The translations under genes were made by a program, and so were the position numbers. A stretch of 8,939 nucleotides of DNA. Source: an uncultured Selenomonadaceae bacterium (GTDB lineage Bacteria; Bacillota; Negativicutes; Selenomonadales; Selenomonadaceae). The notes under the pieces are model-generated. The model was not told the DNA's origin and did no database searches. It saw only the letters and a list, made by a program, of their open reading frames with translations. Below, in pieces: positions 1 through 7,229 of the stretch (position 1 is the first letter of the stretch; each line of letters starts with the position of its first letter). Location: positions 1 through 8,939 of the forward strand of contig CAJOKY010000098.1 in NCBI GenBank assembly GCA_905235425.1. The letters run 5' to 3'.

Positions 1-1
1 G

Positions 2-631
2 ATTCATTTGGGATCCGGTCAAGCCGACGTAAATTTGGATTCGGAAATTGTTCACGACGCATTGGGTTTTCCGTACTTCCCTGCCAAAAGATTTAAAGGC
101 TTGCTCTATGAAAGCGCCGTTGAAGTTTTTGAAATGTGCGAATTGGCGGGTATCGACACAAAAAATTTGGCAAATCCCGAAAAAATTTTTAACAGAAATT
201 CAGACGATACCGGCAATGTCTCCGACGTTCAAATTATCGTACCGAATTTTTATCTAAAAGATTATCAAAAAAACTGCGACGAGTGGAAATACCTGCAGAA
301 AAAATATCCTGAAGTCTTTTCACCCGCTGATATTTTGAACTCTTACAGTTCAGTACGCTATCAAACGCAGTTAAAAGACGGCATTGTAGTTGACGGCTCG
401 CTTAGAAATCTGCGCGTCCTTAATGCAGGTGTTGATGTTGAATTTTTCGGTACAGTCACCGTGCTTAACTCAAGTAACCGCGTTTTAAATTTAATCGCGT
501 TGGCACTGAAAAATTTGTCTGCCGCCGGTACAAAGAGAAATCGCGGTTTCGGTCACATAACATGTACCGCGACGTGTGATAAAATTTCTGCGACGGATAT
601 CATAGCAAAATTTTTGAAAAAGGCGGTGTGA
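2..631 (+). CDS. Cas7 (Csm3-like) RAMP subunit of a type III-D complex, 5' partial
   Basis: A backbone subunit that would bind the crRNA spacer in a type III effector complex. The reading frame is open to the left edge, and the first visible residues (IHLGSGQADVN) match the end of the first strand and the glycine loop of Csm3-type RAMPs, so roughly 15-20 N-terminal residues lie outside the window. The TTG at 8 is therefore not the real start. The motif LDSEIVHDALGFPYFPAKR aligns with the Csm3 stretch that carries the RNA-cleaving Asp (D33 of Streptococcus thermophilus Csm3) before the PxIPG motif; the Asp of NLD occupies that place, so target-RNA cleavage is plausible. In the middle, SVRYQTQLKDGIVVDGSLR resembles the SxRxxTxID...SLR segment of III-D RAMPs. 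Near the C-terminus, KRNRGFGHI is the glycine-rich RAMP loop. The gene ends 2 bases before the csx10 ATG. Class is confident; the exact subunit name is not. Confidence 0.85.
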   Translation: MHLGSGQADVNLDSEIVHDALGFPYFPAKRFKGLLYESAVEVFEMCELAGIDTKNLANPEKIFNRNSDDTGNVSDVQIIVPNFYLKDYQKNCDEWKYLQKKYPEVFSPADILNSYSSVRYQTQLKDGIVVDGSLRNLRVLNAGVDVEFFGTVTVLNSSNRVLNLIALALKNLSAAGTKRNRGFGHITCTATCDKISATDIIAKFLKKAV

Positions 632-633
632 CA

Positions 634-2248
634 ATGTACGAATTAAAATTTTCGATTGAAACGTTATCGCCGGTTGTCATATCTGCAGGCAGTAACACCA
701 CGATAATGACGAAGAGCCACGACGAAATAAGCGGCTCAATAATTCGCGGCGTATTGGCATCGCGTTATGTTGAATTAAAAAATTTAGGCAACGGTGCGCA
801 CGAAGACGCGGCGTTTAGAAATCTTTTTTACGGCGATTGCCAATCCCGAACTTCTCGGCAAGCGCACTTTTATTTTGCCTTTGTCACTGCAGAGCGGCAA
901 GAAAGGTACCGACAATGAAAAAGACGTTCAAGACCTGCTGAAAGTCACAAAGACGCCGCCGGGTTATAAAAATCTGCGCGGGTACGGCGTAAACGTCGGC
1001 GAAAAAATTTACAAGGCGTCCGTCGATAAAAATATTTTTATGCATATGTCGCGCAGTGACGAACAGGAGCGAATCACCGGCAAAAGTGAACTCGGGCACA
1101 TTTACAACTACGAGGCATTGGAAGAGGGTCAAACTTTTTGCGGAATGATTCTCGGCACTAAAGACGATTTGGAAAAACTTTCAAAGGCGCTTAATCTGCA
1201 GAAAAATTCTTTCGTGATACATTTGGGTCGATCCAAATTCACGCAGTACGGCAAGTGCCGCATTACCTTTGACACGATACAAAAAATTGAGTCGCCGAAA
1301 ATTGAAGGCTCGATTTATTTACGCCTTGACACTCCGCTAATCCCTGCCGAAGATAATTTTTTAGGCGCGGCTGATATTTTGAAGACGGAAGTTGTAGACG
1401 CTTTAAATACGGCGTGCGGCAGTGAGATATTTTCTATAGGCGAAATTTTTTCTGCAAGCGTCGAAGTGGAAAATTTTGTAGTCACTTGGACAATGAAACG
1501 CCCCCGCGTTCAAGCCCTTGCCGCCGGTACGGTTTTTGAACTTAAAGCCGATAATTTGCAGAAAAAATATTTAGACATACTCGGCGAAAAAATTTACAGC
1601 GGTTTTGGTACGCGCAGAGAAGAAGGTTTTGGTCAGGTACGCATTTGGAAGGCGAACAATTTTACTCTTGATAAGCCGCCGTATGACAAGCCGTCCGATA
1701 AAAATCAATCTTCCGCGCAGATTAAACTTTCCGCCGAAACGCTTAAGGTTGCGCAGGGAATTTTACTTGCAAAGGCGTTGGAGCAGATTAGAATTTACGC
1801 CAATGAAGACGGCGAAAAATTACGTCCCCAACTGCGCGGCGGCAACTATACGCATTTCTTTTCACGCCTTGAAAATATTCTTGCAAGCGTCGACAGGGAA
1901 AAATTCCGCGAAAATTTTAAAGCGCGGCTTGAAATTGAAATAAACGCGTCCAAAAACACGGAGGAAAGTCGCGGCAGTACGCAGTTTGAAGATAACTTAA
2001 AAAAATTTACTATGGCGAACGACCAAAAATTTTTAGACGTGTTGATCGGCAATGCGCCAATGCCTTTTGAAAGCCGTGATTTGAAAAAAGATTTGGTACG
2101 CGATGACAAAAAGCGTCAGGCTCTGTTCAAAGATATACCTTTCAATAAAGCCGAGCATGCAGATAAATTTTCTTTTGAGTACCTGCGAAATTATTTCCGC
2201 GTTGCACGTAAAGCGGCGGCTACTGCGAAAGGAGGCGGTGACAGATGA
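634..2248 (+). pseudogene. csx10: Csx10 (Cas5-type RAMP, type III-D) interrupted by a +1 frameshift
   Basis: Cas5-like subunit expected to cap the crRNA 5' handle. Translation begins in one frame from ATG 634 (SD AAGGCGG at 620-626 favours it over the GTG at 628) and runs to a stop at 916-918; the matching continuation is in the +1 frame, open to 2248. The first part (SPVVISAGSN, SGSIIRGVLASRYVE, AAFRNLF) and the second (IANPELLGKRTFILPLSL, then GKK) together give the usual Csx10 order: lF, AxP, PlPlSL, K. The switch lies near 823-838, where a six-T run sits at 824-829. Joined with one base skipped, the protein is about 537 residues. The glycine loop GFGTRREEGFGQ falls near residues 323-334. 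Residues about 355-537 form a mostly helical, charged C-terminal extension without RAMP motifs, a candidate fused Cas11-like part. The break may be a sequencing error, a true mutation or a programmed shift. Confidence 0.8.
824..829 (+). other. T6 homopolymer at the csx10 frameshift
   Basis: Six Ts followed by A (CTTTTTTA) sit where the csx10 coding signal moves from the frame of ATG 634 to the +1 frame. Removing one T gives the continuous product RNLFTAIANPELLG. Both frames are open from 794 to 915, so the exact site is not fixed, but this is the only homopolymer of that length near the point where family motifs change frame. Confidence 0.5.
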
Positions 2249-3597
2249 ATACGGCAAGCATTATCGGCAAAATTTTAATCAAGGGCGATTTGGTGTTGGA
2301 ATCGCCGCTTTTAATAGGTGACGGCGAAGGCGAAACGTCCGAAAATAAAAAAGACATTCACGTTTTAAAAAATCAAAACGCTATTCCGTTCATACCCGGT
2401 ACGTCGCTTTGCGGCGTCCTGCGCGAATATATGACAGGCATTGAACCTAAAACCGTTGCAAAAATTTTCGGCGACGCGAAAAATTTTCAAAGCGCCATTC
2501 AGATTGACGACATAGAGCTTAAAAACGGTAAAATAACTTCGCGTGACGGCGTAAGCATTGACGGCTTGACAGGTACCGGCATTGACGGCGCCAAGTACGA
2601 TTATGAAGCGATTGACAGAGGTGCAAAGGGCGATCTTCGCATTTTGATAAATCTGCGCGGCGGTAACGTTGACGCCGAGAAATTTGACGCCACGAATTAC
2701 ACATTGGAAAATGTTACAGATTTTGTTTCCGAATTGATTGTAAAATTGCAACACGGCATAAGATTAGGCGCACTCACTGCAAAAGGTTTCGGCTTGACGC
2801 AGGTTGAAAATCTTACTGCTGACTTTTACGATTTCCGTAATAAAAAGGACGTTGCCGCGTGGCTTACCGATAAACCGGCGTCTTCGCAGATTAAACCTGC
2901 CGCAAAAACAATTTCCGAAAATCCCGCCGACTTCATTGTTGACGCGCAGTTTAAATTCAATTCGTCATTCATTATCCGCAACTACCAAGTCAGCGCTGAT
3001 GATAAGAAACAAAAAATTTCCGCCGTAAGCTTGAGAAGTCAAAACGACTTCGTGATACCGGGTACAAGCTTGAAAGGCATTTTCCGCCACCGCGCAGAAA
3101 AAATTTTCCGCACTTTGAAATTGGACGCCGCTAAACTTGAAAATCTTATGGGCACTTCCAAAGACTCCGGCGAAAAAATTAAAAGCCGCTTTATTGTAGC
3201 TGAAAGTTATATCGCGCCGAAAAAAGTTGCTGAGGTTGCTCATACGCGTAACAAGATTGACAGATTCACCGGCGGCACGTTGCAGGGAACGCTTTTCACT
3301 ACCAAGCCGGTTTATCAGAAAAATTCCGAGCCTACGCTTACGATTCATTTTGAAATTCGCAATGCAAAAGATTTTGAAGCGGGATTGGCATTATTTTTAC
3401 TGCGCGATTTTTGGTGTGGCAATGTTGCAATAGGCGGCGAAAAGTCAATCGGTCGCGGCACGGTTAGCGGCATTTCTGCAGAAATAAAATTTCAAGGTGA
3501 AACGTACAAACTCGGCGAAGGCGGCAAGGTTATTGAAGGCGATGCGAAAAAACTTTCAGCGCTTGCCGAGACGCTTAAGAAATGTGGTGATGAATAG
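2245..3597 (+). CDS. Tandem Cas7-Cas7 fusion (Cas7-2x, Csm3-like), type III-D
   Basis: A 450-residue protein with two RAMP/Cas7 domains that would fill two consecutive backbone positions. Repeat A (about 10-215) has SPLLIGDGEGE, then D37 followed by IPFIPGTSLCGVLRE (47-61), GVSIDGLTGTG (about 102-112) and a C-terminal GALTAKGFG loop (about 175-185). Repeat B (about 228-425) has VIPGTSLKGIFRHRAE (270 onward), NKIDRFTGG (336-344; the IDRxTG signature of Csm3) and GGEKSIGRG near 400. D37 aligns with Csm3 D33, the RNA-cleaving Asp; in repeat B the aligned position, about 259, is Ser, so only repeat A looks equipped to cut. The start is ATG 2245 with SD AAAGGAGG at 2228-2235. It overlaps the csx10 stop by four bases (ATGA), implying translational coupling. 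Such double Cas7 proteins are known in the III-Dv variant. The domain call is strong; the activity split is inference. Confidence 0.88.
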   Translation: MNTASIIGKILIKGDLVLESPLLIGDGEGETSENKKDIHVLKNQNAIPFIPGTSLCGVLREYMTGIEPKTVAKIFGDAKNFQSAIQIDDIELKNGKITSRDGVSIDGLTGTGIDGAKYDYEAIDRGAKGDLRILINLRGGNVDAEKFDATNYTLENVTDFVSELIVKLQHGIRLGALTAKGFGLTQVENLTADFYDFRNKKDVAAWLTDKPASSQIKPAAKTISENPADFIVDAQFKFNSSFIIRNYQVSADDKKQKISAVSLRSQNDFVIPGTSLKGIFRHRAEKIFRTLKLDAAKLENLMGTSKDSGEKIKSRFIVAESYIAPKKVAEVAHTRNKIDRFTGGTLQGTLFTTKPVYQKNSEPTLTIHFEIRNAKDFEAGLALFLLRDFWCGNVAIGGEKSIGRGTVSGISAEIKFQGETYKLGEGGKVIEGDAKKLSALAETLKKCGDE

Positions 3598-4182
3598 ATG
3601 AGCGGCTTGAAATTGGCAAAGAAAATCGGCTTGACATTAAATGAAGGCGCGGTTGTATCGGAACGCGTAACTTGCGCCTGTACTATTAGCGACGTTGAAA
3701 AAATTCTTGCCGAAAAGTTTAATGACTCCCGCGCAGTTTTAATCGCGTGGCAGATTCAAAGCGTGGTTTGGGGAATTTATGACGGCGGCAAACTTAATCT
3801 GCGCGACAAGACTTCGCCTAAGCCGGAGAATTGGCTTGAGTGCAGAATTTTTAACGCTAACGAAGAAATTCACCTTAAGCGCCGCGAAAATATTTTAAGC
3901 GGACGCTACATTAAAGACGTGGAAGGCAAAGGAAATTTTTACGTTGACAGTTTTGCGCGTCTTTGGGGCGAAAGATTAAGTGCGGCGGACGGCTATATAA
4001 ATCTGCTTGACAGAGGACGCAAGCTTTACATGGAAATTCCCTGCGATAAAGACGGCGCGAAGTACTACGGGCTTTTAACGCGAAATTACATTGACAGCGA
4101 CGACAACACGGGGCTTTCCGGCTACACGGACTGCCGTTTTGTAGCGCTTGAACCTGCGGAAGAAGGTGCGAACATTGGCTAA
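3598..4182 (+). CDS. csx19: Csx19 family type III-D accessory protein
   Basis: A 194-residue protein resembling the Csx19 family (TIGR03984), found with type III-D loci and, in the III-Dv variant, a component of the effector complex. Supporting features in order: VLIAWQIQSVVWG (W58 region) followed by GGKLNL; WLECRIFNANEEIHLKR, matching the family's LRxFn..xEv.l.R pattern; FARLWGE (122-125 is LWGE), the family's LWG motif; the GRKLYMEIP strand; and a closing segment, LLTRNYIDSDDNTGLSGY followed by RFVAL, matching the vRnYi..d..tG.....Rfv.L ending. No catalytic motif is visible and its molecular role is not known from sequence. The ATG at 3598 directly follows the previous stop (TAG 3595-3597), with only a weak SD (GTGGTGA), consistent with translational coupling. 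The end overlaps the next gene by 8 bases. Family assignment rests on remembered motif patterns, not on a search. Confidence 0.8.
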   Translation: MSGLKLAKKIGLTLNEGAVVSERVTCACTISDVEKILAEKFNDSRAVLIAWQIQSVVWGIYDGGKLNLRDKTSPKPENWLECRIFNANEEIHLKRRENILSGRYIKDVEGKGNFYVDSFARLWGERLSAADGYINLLDRGRKLYMEIPCDKDGAKYYGLLTRNYIDSDDNTGLSGYTDCRFVALEPAEEGANIG

Positions 4183-6142
4183 AGGATATTCATTAGAAGA
4201 CTTGGCTAAACTCTATGACATAAAAGTAGAAGAGGAAGTTAAAGTCGATTGGTTCAAGGCTGCAACCGCGCCTTACAACTTCGTATCACTGCCGGATAAA
4301 CCGTTGCCTTCAGAAGTCACGGACGTTGCAAGCTTTAAATCGCATATTGCAGACGGCGAAACTTTCAGCGGAGAAATTGCGCTTGACATTGAGACGTTGA
4401 CGCCTATGTTTATCGGCGGCAATATCAAAGACGCGGCGTTAAGCTTTTCGCCGCTCGGTAAGCCGATTATACCCGGCAGTTCTCTGCGCGGTATGTTCAA
4501 AAATCTTTTCAAAATTGTAACGTGCGGGACTTTTCGCGGTGTCACGACTTCCCAGCGCAAGGGCGAAGATTTTAACGACGAGCATATTTATTTCCGCTGT
4601 CTTATGGCGCCTAAAGGTATGCCGGAATGGATGGAAGATTTACACGCACTTTATATAAGCCGTATGGAAGGCGAAAAGGGCAAAAATGCTCGCGCAGGTT
4701 TTCTGATTCAGACTAAGGATAACAAATATTTTATCGCGCCGCTGTTGCCGAATTTGGAACGCAAAAACGATTACATAATGATGAAAGATTTTCAAGCGCA
4801 ATATGGTGAAGTCAGATACAGAGATTCGCGTATAAAATGGGATAAAAATATTGCATACATTTTGACGGGAAACCAATGGGCAGACAAACCTTTTAAGTTG
4901 CTTGACAGGGACGCTTACGAAAAATTTAAAGACAGCTTGAAGGGATTAACTGAAACTGCGCGCGCTGAAAAAATTGCCGCGACAAATTACGGCAAGCAAA
5001 TAATTCGTTTTGTAAAAATTGAGTATGTAGATTGGAGCAAGCGCGTTGAATTGCCGGAAGACGTACGCTTATCTTACGAACACGACAGAAACAGACGTGG
5101 CGTTAATCTTTTCAAAATAAAAGGCGGCATTTTAAATCGGACTCAACTCGAAAGTCTTGTAAAAAATAAAAATCTTCCTGCCGACGTTAAAAGCTTAGTG
5201 CCTTGTCACTACCTTGAAGAAAACGGCAAAGTTACGGCATTCGGTCATGGTCAATGTTTCCGCATTCCATACAGAAATGCTATAGGCGACGTTGTACCTG
5301 AAAGCCTGCGTCAAGAAAGTACAAAGTTTGTAGACTTTGCCGACGCGGTTTTCGGCTGTGAAAAGTTTTGGGCAAGCCGCGTATTTTTTGACGACGCCGT
5401 AACGTCTAACGCCGCGACATTACCTAAAGCTCCTGCCCATCCGCTTATGCAACCCAATCCCACTTCATACCAACTCTACCTTAAGCAAACTGAAGGCGCA
5501 CTTTTGACGCATTGGGACAAAACCTCCGCGCAGGTTCGCGGCTACAAAATGTACTGGCATAACGGCGCGGCAAGGTGGGAGGCGAACGATAAAGAACTGC
5601 AAGAAGATGATAAACGTCGTCGAAAGAATCAAGAGCCGTTGGCGAAGGAAAGAGCGCCGCTTGCAAAAGGTACGAAATTTTCTTCAAAGATTCGTTTTCA
5701 AAATTTGAGTGCGGTTGAACTCGGTGCGCTTATGATGATTTTCAATTTAAACGGCGCTGAAAATCCCGCGTACAAAATCGGTCAAGGCAAGCCCTTCGGT
5801 TTCGGCAGTGTAAAAATTACTCCGACGCTTTTTGTAGAGACTGCCGACGCCTACACAAAACTTTTTGATGACGGCGGCTTTAAAAATCCCTGCGAAAAAA
5901 AATCTCCCGCAGAATATCTCAAAGCATTTAAAAAATACGTTGCCGATAAAAATATGTCTGCTACGTGGGAAAAAGTTATGGAAGAGTTGACGGCGATATT
6001 GGATTGGGATAATGCGCTTGATAAGACGAAAAAGCCGAAATGGAGCGATAGAATTAAACCCATTCCAAGCAACTTTGGCGACAAGAATAATAAATTTTTG
6101 ACGCGCGCAGTTTTGCCGAGTATTCTTGAGGTGGTAAGGTGA
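4175..6142 (+). CDS. Large Cas7 with internal insertion (TIGR03986-type RAMP), type III-D
   Basis: About 655 residues. APYNFVSLPDKPLP (32-45) is the N-terminal hallmark of the TIGR03986 RAMP family, the Cas7-insertion subunit of III-Dv complexes. One Cas7 fold is spread over the protein: TPMFIGGNIKDAALSFSPLG, then PIIPGSSLRGMFKNL (97-111), then a long insertion. VDFADAVFG with RVFFDDAV (about 385-410) matches the Csm3 LFG...GRv.f.DA motif, PNPTSYQLYL follows, and the glycine loop KPFGFGSVKI ends the fold near 540-549. D86 aligns with the catalytic Csm3 Asp, so RNA cleavage is plausible. A charged C-terminal tail of about 100 residues follows. The start is TTG 4175: SD AGAAGGTG (4161-4168) lies six bases upstream, whereas the in-frame TTG at 4148 has no SD and would add nine residues lying inside csx19. 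It overlaps csx19 by 8 bases and cas6 by 4. Confidence 0.86.
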   Translation: MAKGYSLEDLAKLYDIKVEEEVKVDWFKAATAPYNFVSLPDKPLPSEVTDVASFKSHIADGETFSGEIALDIETLTPMFIGGNIKDAALSFSPLGKPIIPGSSLRGMFKNLFKIVTCGTFRGVTTSQRKGEDFNDEHIYFRCLMAPKGMPEWMEDLHALYISRMEGEKGKNARAGFLIQTKDNKYFIAPLLPNLERKNDYIMMKDFQAQYGEVRYRDSRIKWDKNIAYILTGNQWADKPFKLLDRDAYEKFKDSLKGLTETARAEKIAATNYGKQIIRFVKIEYVDWSKRVELPEDVRLSYEHDRNRRGVNLFKIKGGILNRTQLESLVKNKNLPADVKSLVPCHYLEENGKVTAFGHGQCFRIPYRNAIGDVVPESLRQESTKFVDFADAVFGCEKFWASRVFFDDAVTSNAATLPKAPAHPLMQPNPTSYQLYLKQTEGALLTHWDKTSAQVRGYKMYWHNGAARWEANDKELQEDDKRRRKNQEPLAKERAPLAKGTKFSSKIRFQNLSAVELGALMMIFNLNGAENPAYKIGQGKPFGFGSVKITPTLFVETADAYTKLFDDGGFKNPCEKKSPAEYLKAFKKYVADKNMSATWEKVMEELTAILDWDNALDKTKKPKWSDRIKPIPSNFGDKNNKFLTRAVLPSILEVVR

Positions 6143-6924
6143 TCGGCGCTGTACATTACAAATTACGTGCGATAAATTCTGCGCGGTTGCCTTTAATAAA
6201 CGGCAGACTTATGCACGCCGCCTTTTTCAAAATTCTTCATAACATCGCGCCGGATATTGAAAATTTTGTTCACGAAAAAATGAACATTAAGCCTTTCACG
6301 GTATCATTTCTTGATCCGCTTTCTAAACTGCCGATTTTTGAAGACAGCTGGAACGTAAGGCGCGGCGATAAATTTTTTTGGCGCGTCACCGGCTTAAACG
6401 ACGAAATTTTAAATGCCGCGCTAAATGTGCCGGAAGGTTACGAACTGCAAGCAGGCAGTTTGAATTTAACGGTTGAAAGCGTTGAGGGAAAATTTATTTC
6501 GGTAGAAGATTTTATCTTGAATGTCAAGGAAATTCCGCCTGTCGCAGAAATTGAATTTGAATTTTTAACGCCGGTATCTTTTCGCATTGATGACTACGAC
6601 GCTCCGTTACCGCGCGCAGAATTAATTTTCCCTTCCATTGCCGATAAGTGGACACAAGCTGAAATGCCTGCCGCCGTCGATAAAAAATTTATTCGTGAAC
6701 TTGCTTTAAAAATTCGCTTAACCGAGTGGCAGGGACAATGTAAAAAATTTTATTTCGGACGTGACAGAGGGACGCTGGCTTTTTGGGGAAGGTTTCGCTA
6801 CAACTTACAACAGCTTGATGACGATTTGAAAAAAGTTTTTATGTTGCTTGCTAAGTTCGCCGAATACTCCGGCACAGGCAGGTTAAGCGGTCAAGGTTTT
6901 GGTCAAACGCGAGTAAAATTTTAA
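6139..6924 (+). CDS. cas6: Cas6 pre-crRNA processing endoribonuclease
   Basis: A metal-independent RNase that cuts within each CRISPR repeat to release crRNAs for the effector complex. The 261-residue protein has the expected two-RAMP layout: PLINGRLMHAAFFKIL (18-33) and FVHEKMNIKPFTVSFLDP (43-60) match the Pfam Cas6 pattern of a His-bearing first helix followed by lH.....kPft.S, and the C-terminus holds the glycine-rich loop SGTGRLSGQGFGQ (244-256). H26 and H45 are candidate catalytic or RNA-binding residues; which is used cannot be decided here. The GTG start at 6139 overlaps the previous stop by four bases (GTGA) and is preceded by GAGGTGGTAAGG (6128-6138), a good SD. It is the last gene before an intrinsic terminator, so cas6 is expressed with the effector genes and not with cas2-cas1. 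Its length is normal for the family. Confidence 0.9.
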   Translation: MIGAVHYKLRAINSARLPLINGRLMHAAFFKILHNIAPDIENFVHEKMNIKPFTVSFLDPLSKLPIFEDSWNVRRGDKFFWRVTGLNDEILNAALNVPEGYELQAGSLNLTVESVEGKFISVEDFILNVKEIPPVAEIEFEFLTPVSFRIDDYDAPLPRAELIFPSIADKWTQAEMPAAVDKKFIRELALKIRLTEWQGQCKKFYFGRDRGTLAFWGRFRYNLQQLDDDLKKVFMLLAKFAEYSGTGRLSGQGFGQTRVKF

Positions 6925-6954
6925 AGCTTAAAATACAAATTTAATACGCTGTTT

Positions 6955-6981
6955 AATCCCGTCAATACGGCGGGATTTTTT
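6955..6981 (+). terminator. Rho-independent terminator after cas6
   Basis: Stem AATCCCGTC (6955-6963) pairs with GGCGGGATT (6969-6977) as nine base pairs including one U-G, around a five-base AATAC loop, and runs into a T tract (6976-6981). It starts 30 bases after the cas6 stop and should end the effector operon. Its 3' arm and T tract lie immediately before the presumed hicA TTG start at 6984. Confidence 0.9.
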
Positions 6982-6983
6982 AT

Positions 6984-7012
6984 TTGACTGAAAATTTTCA
7001 GCGTGTTAAACT
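6984..7012 (+). promoter_or_regulatory. Candidate internal promoter at the 5' end of hicA
   Basis: TTGACT (6984-6989, five of six matches to the -35 consensus), a 17-base spacer, then TAAACT (7007-7012, four of six) preceded by an extended TG at 7004-7005. Transcription would begin near 7019, past the TTG start of hicA, so the message would favour hicB, cas2 and cas1. It lies right after the terminator, where a new promoter is needed. The -10 is poor, so this is tentative. Confidence 0.35.
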
Positions 7013-7217
7013 TTCGGCTATTAAAAGCTATTCATCGGACGAAGTTATAAAAATTCTGAAAGCTGACGGTTGGTATTTAGAAAGAGTACGGTGCGACCAT
7101 CATCAATTTAAACACGCTACTAAAAAAGGAACTGTAACCGTTCAGCATCCCGTAAAAGATTTGAACAAAAATGTTTTGAAGAGTATATCCCGTCAATCGG
7201 GTTTACATTTCAACTAA
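6984..7217 (+). CDS. hicA: HicA-family mRNA interferase toxin
   Basis: A small double-stranded-RNA-binding-fold toxin that cleaves mRNA and is neutralised by HicB. SYSSDEVIKILKADGWYLER, then VRCDHHQFKH, GTVTVQHPVKDL and VLKSISRQSGL cover the whole HicA domain in order; H39 or H40 of the DHHQF motif is the catalytic His. The Gly-Ser that usually precedes the His pair is Cys-Asp here. There is no in-frame ATG; TTG 6984 is the only conventional start and gives 77 residues with a 12-14 residue leader before the family's usual N-terminus. The codon matching the usual Met (before KSYSS) is ATT at 7020. The only SD-like sequence for TTG is GGCGGGA (6969-6975), inside the terminator stem, so translation may be weak. 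It is followed 12 bases later by hicB. Family call is strong; start and activity are uncertain. Confidence 0.85.
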   Translation: MTENFQRVKLSAIKSYSSDEVIKILKADGWYLERVRCDHHQFKHATKKGTVTVQHPVKDLNKNVLKSISRQSGLHFN

Positions 7218-7229
7218 GGAGTGAATATA

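Noticed and set aside
884..1132. Reverse-strand open frame over csx10, and similar minus-strand frames elsewhere
   Set aside because: Each lies opposite a gene with clear family motifs, has no SD, and shows no recognisable domain.
794..2248. Separate gene starting at GTG 794
   Set aside because: The first residues read as an out-of-frame copy of the csx10 N-terminal region, no good SD precedes it, and the Csx10 motifs continue directly from the upstream frame.
4148..4174. Upstream TTG start for the TIGR03986-type protein
   Set aside because: It has no SD, lies inside csx19, and the added residues precede the usual family start; TTG 4175 has a well-spaced SD.
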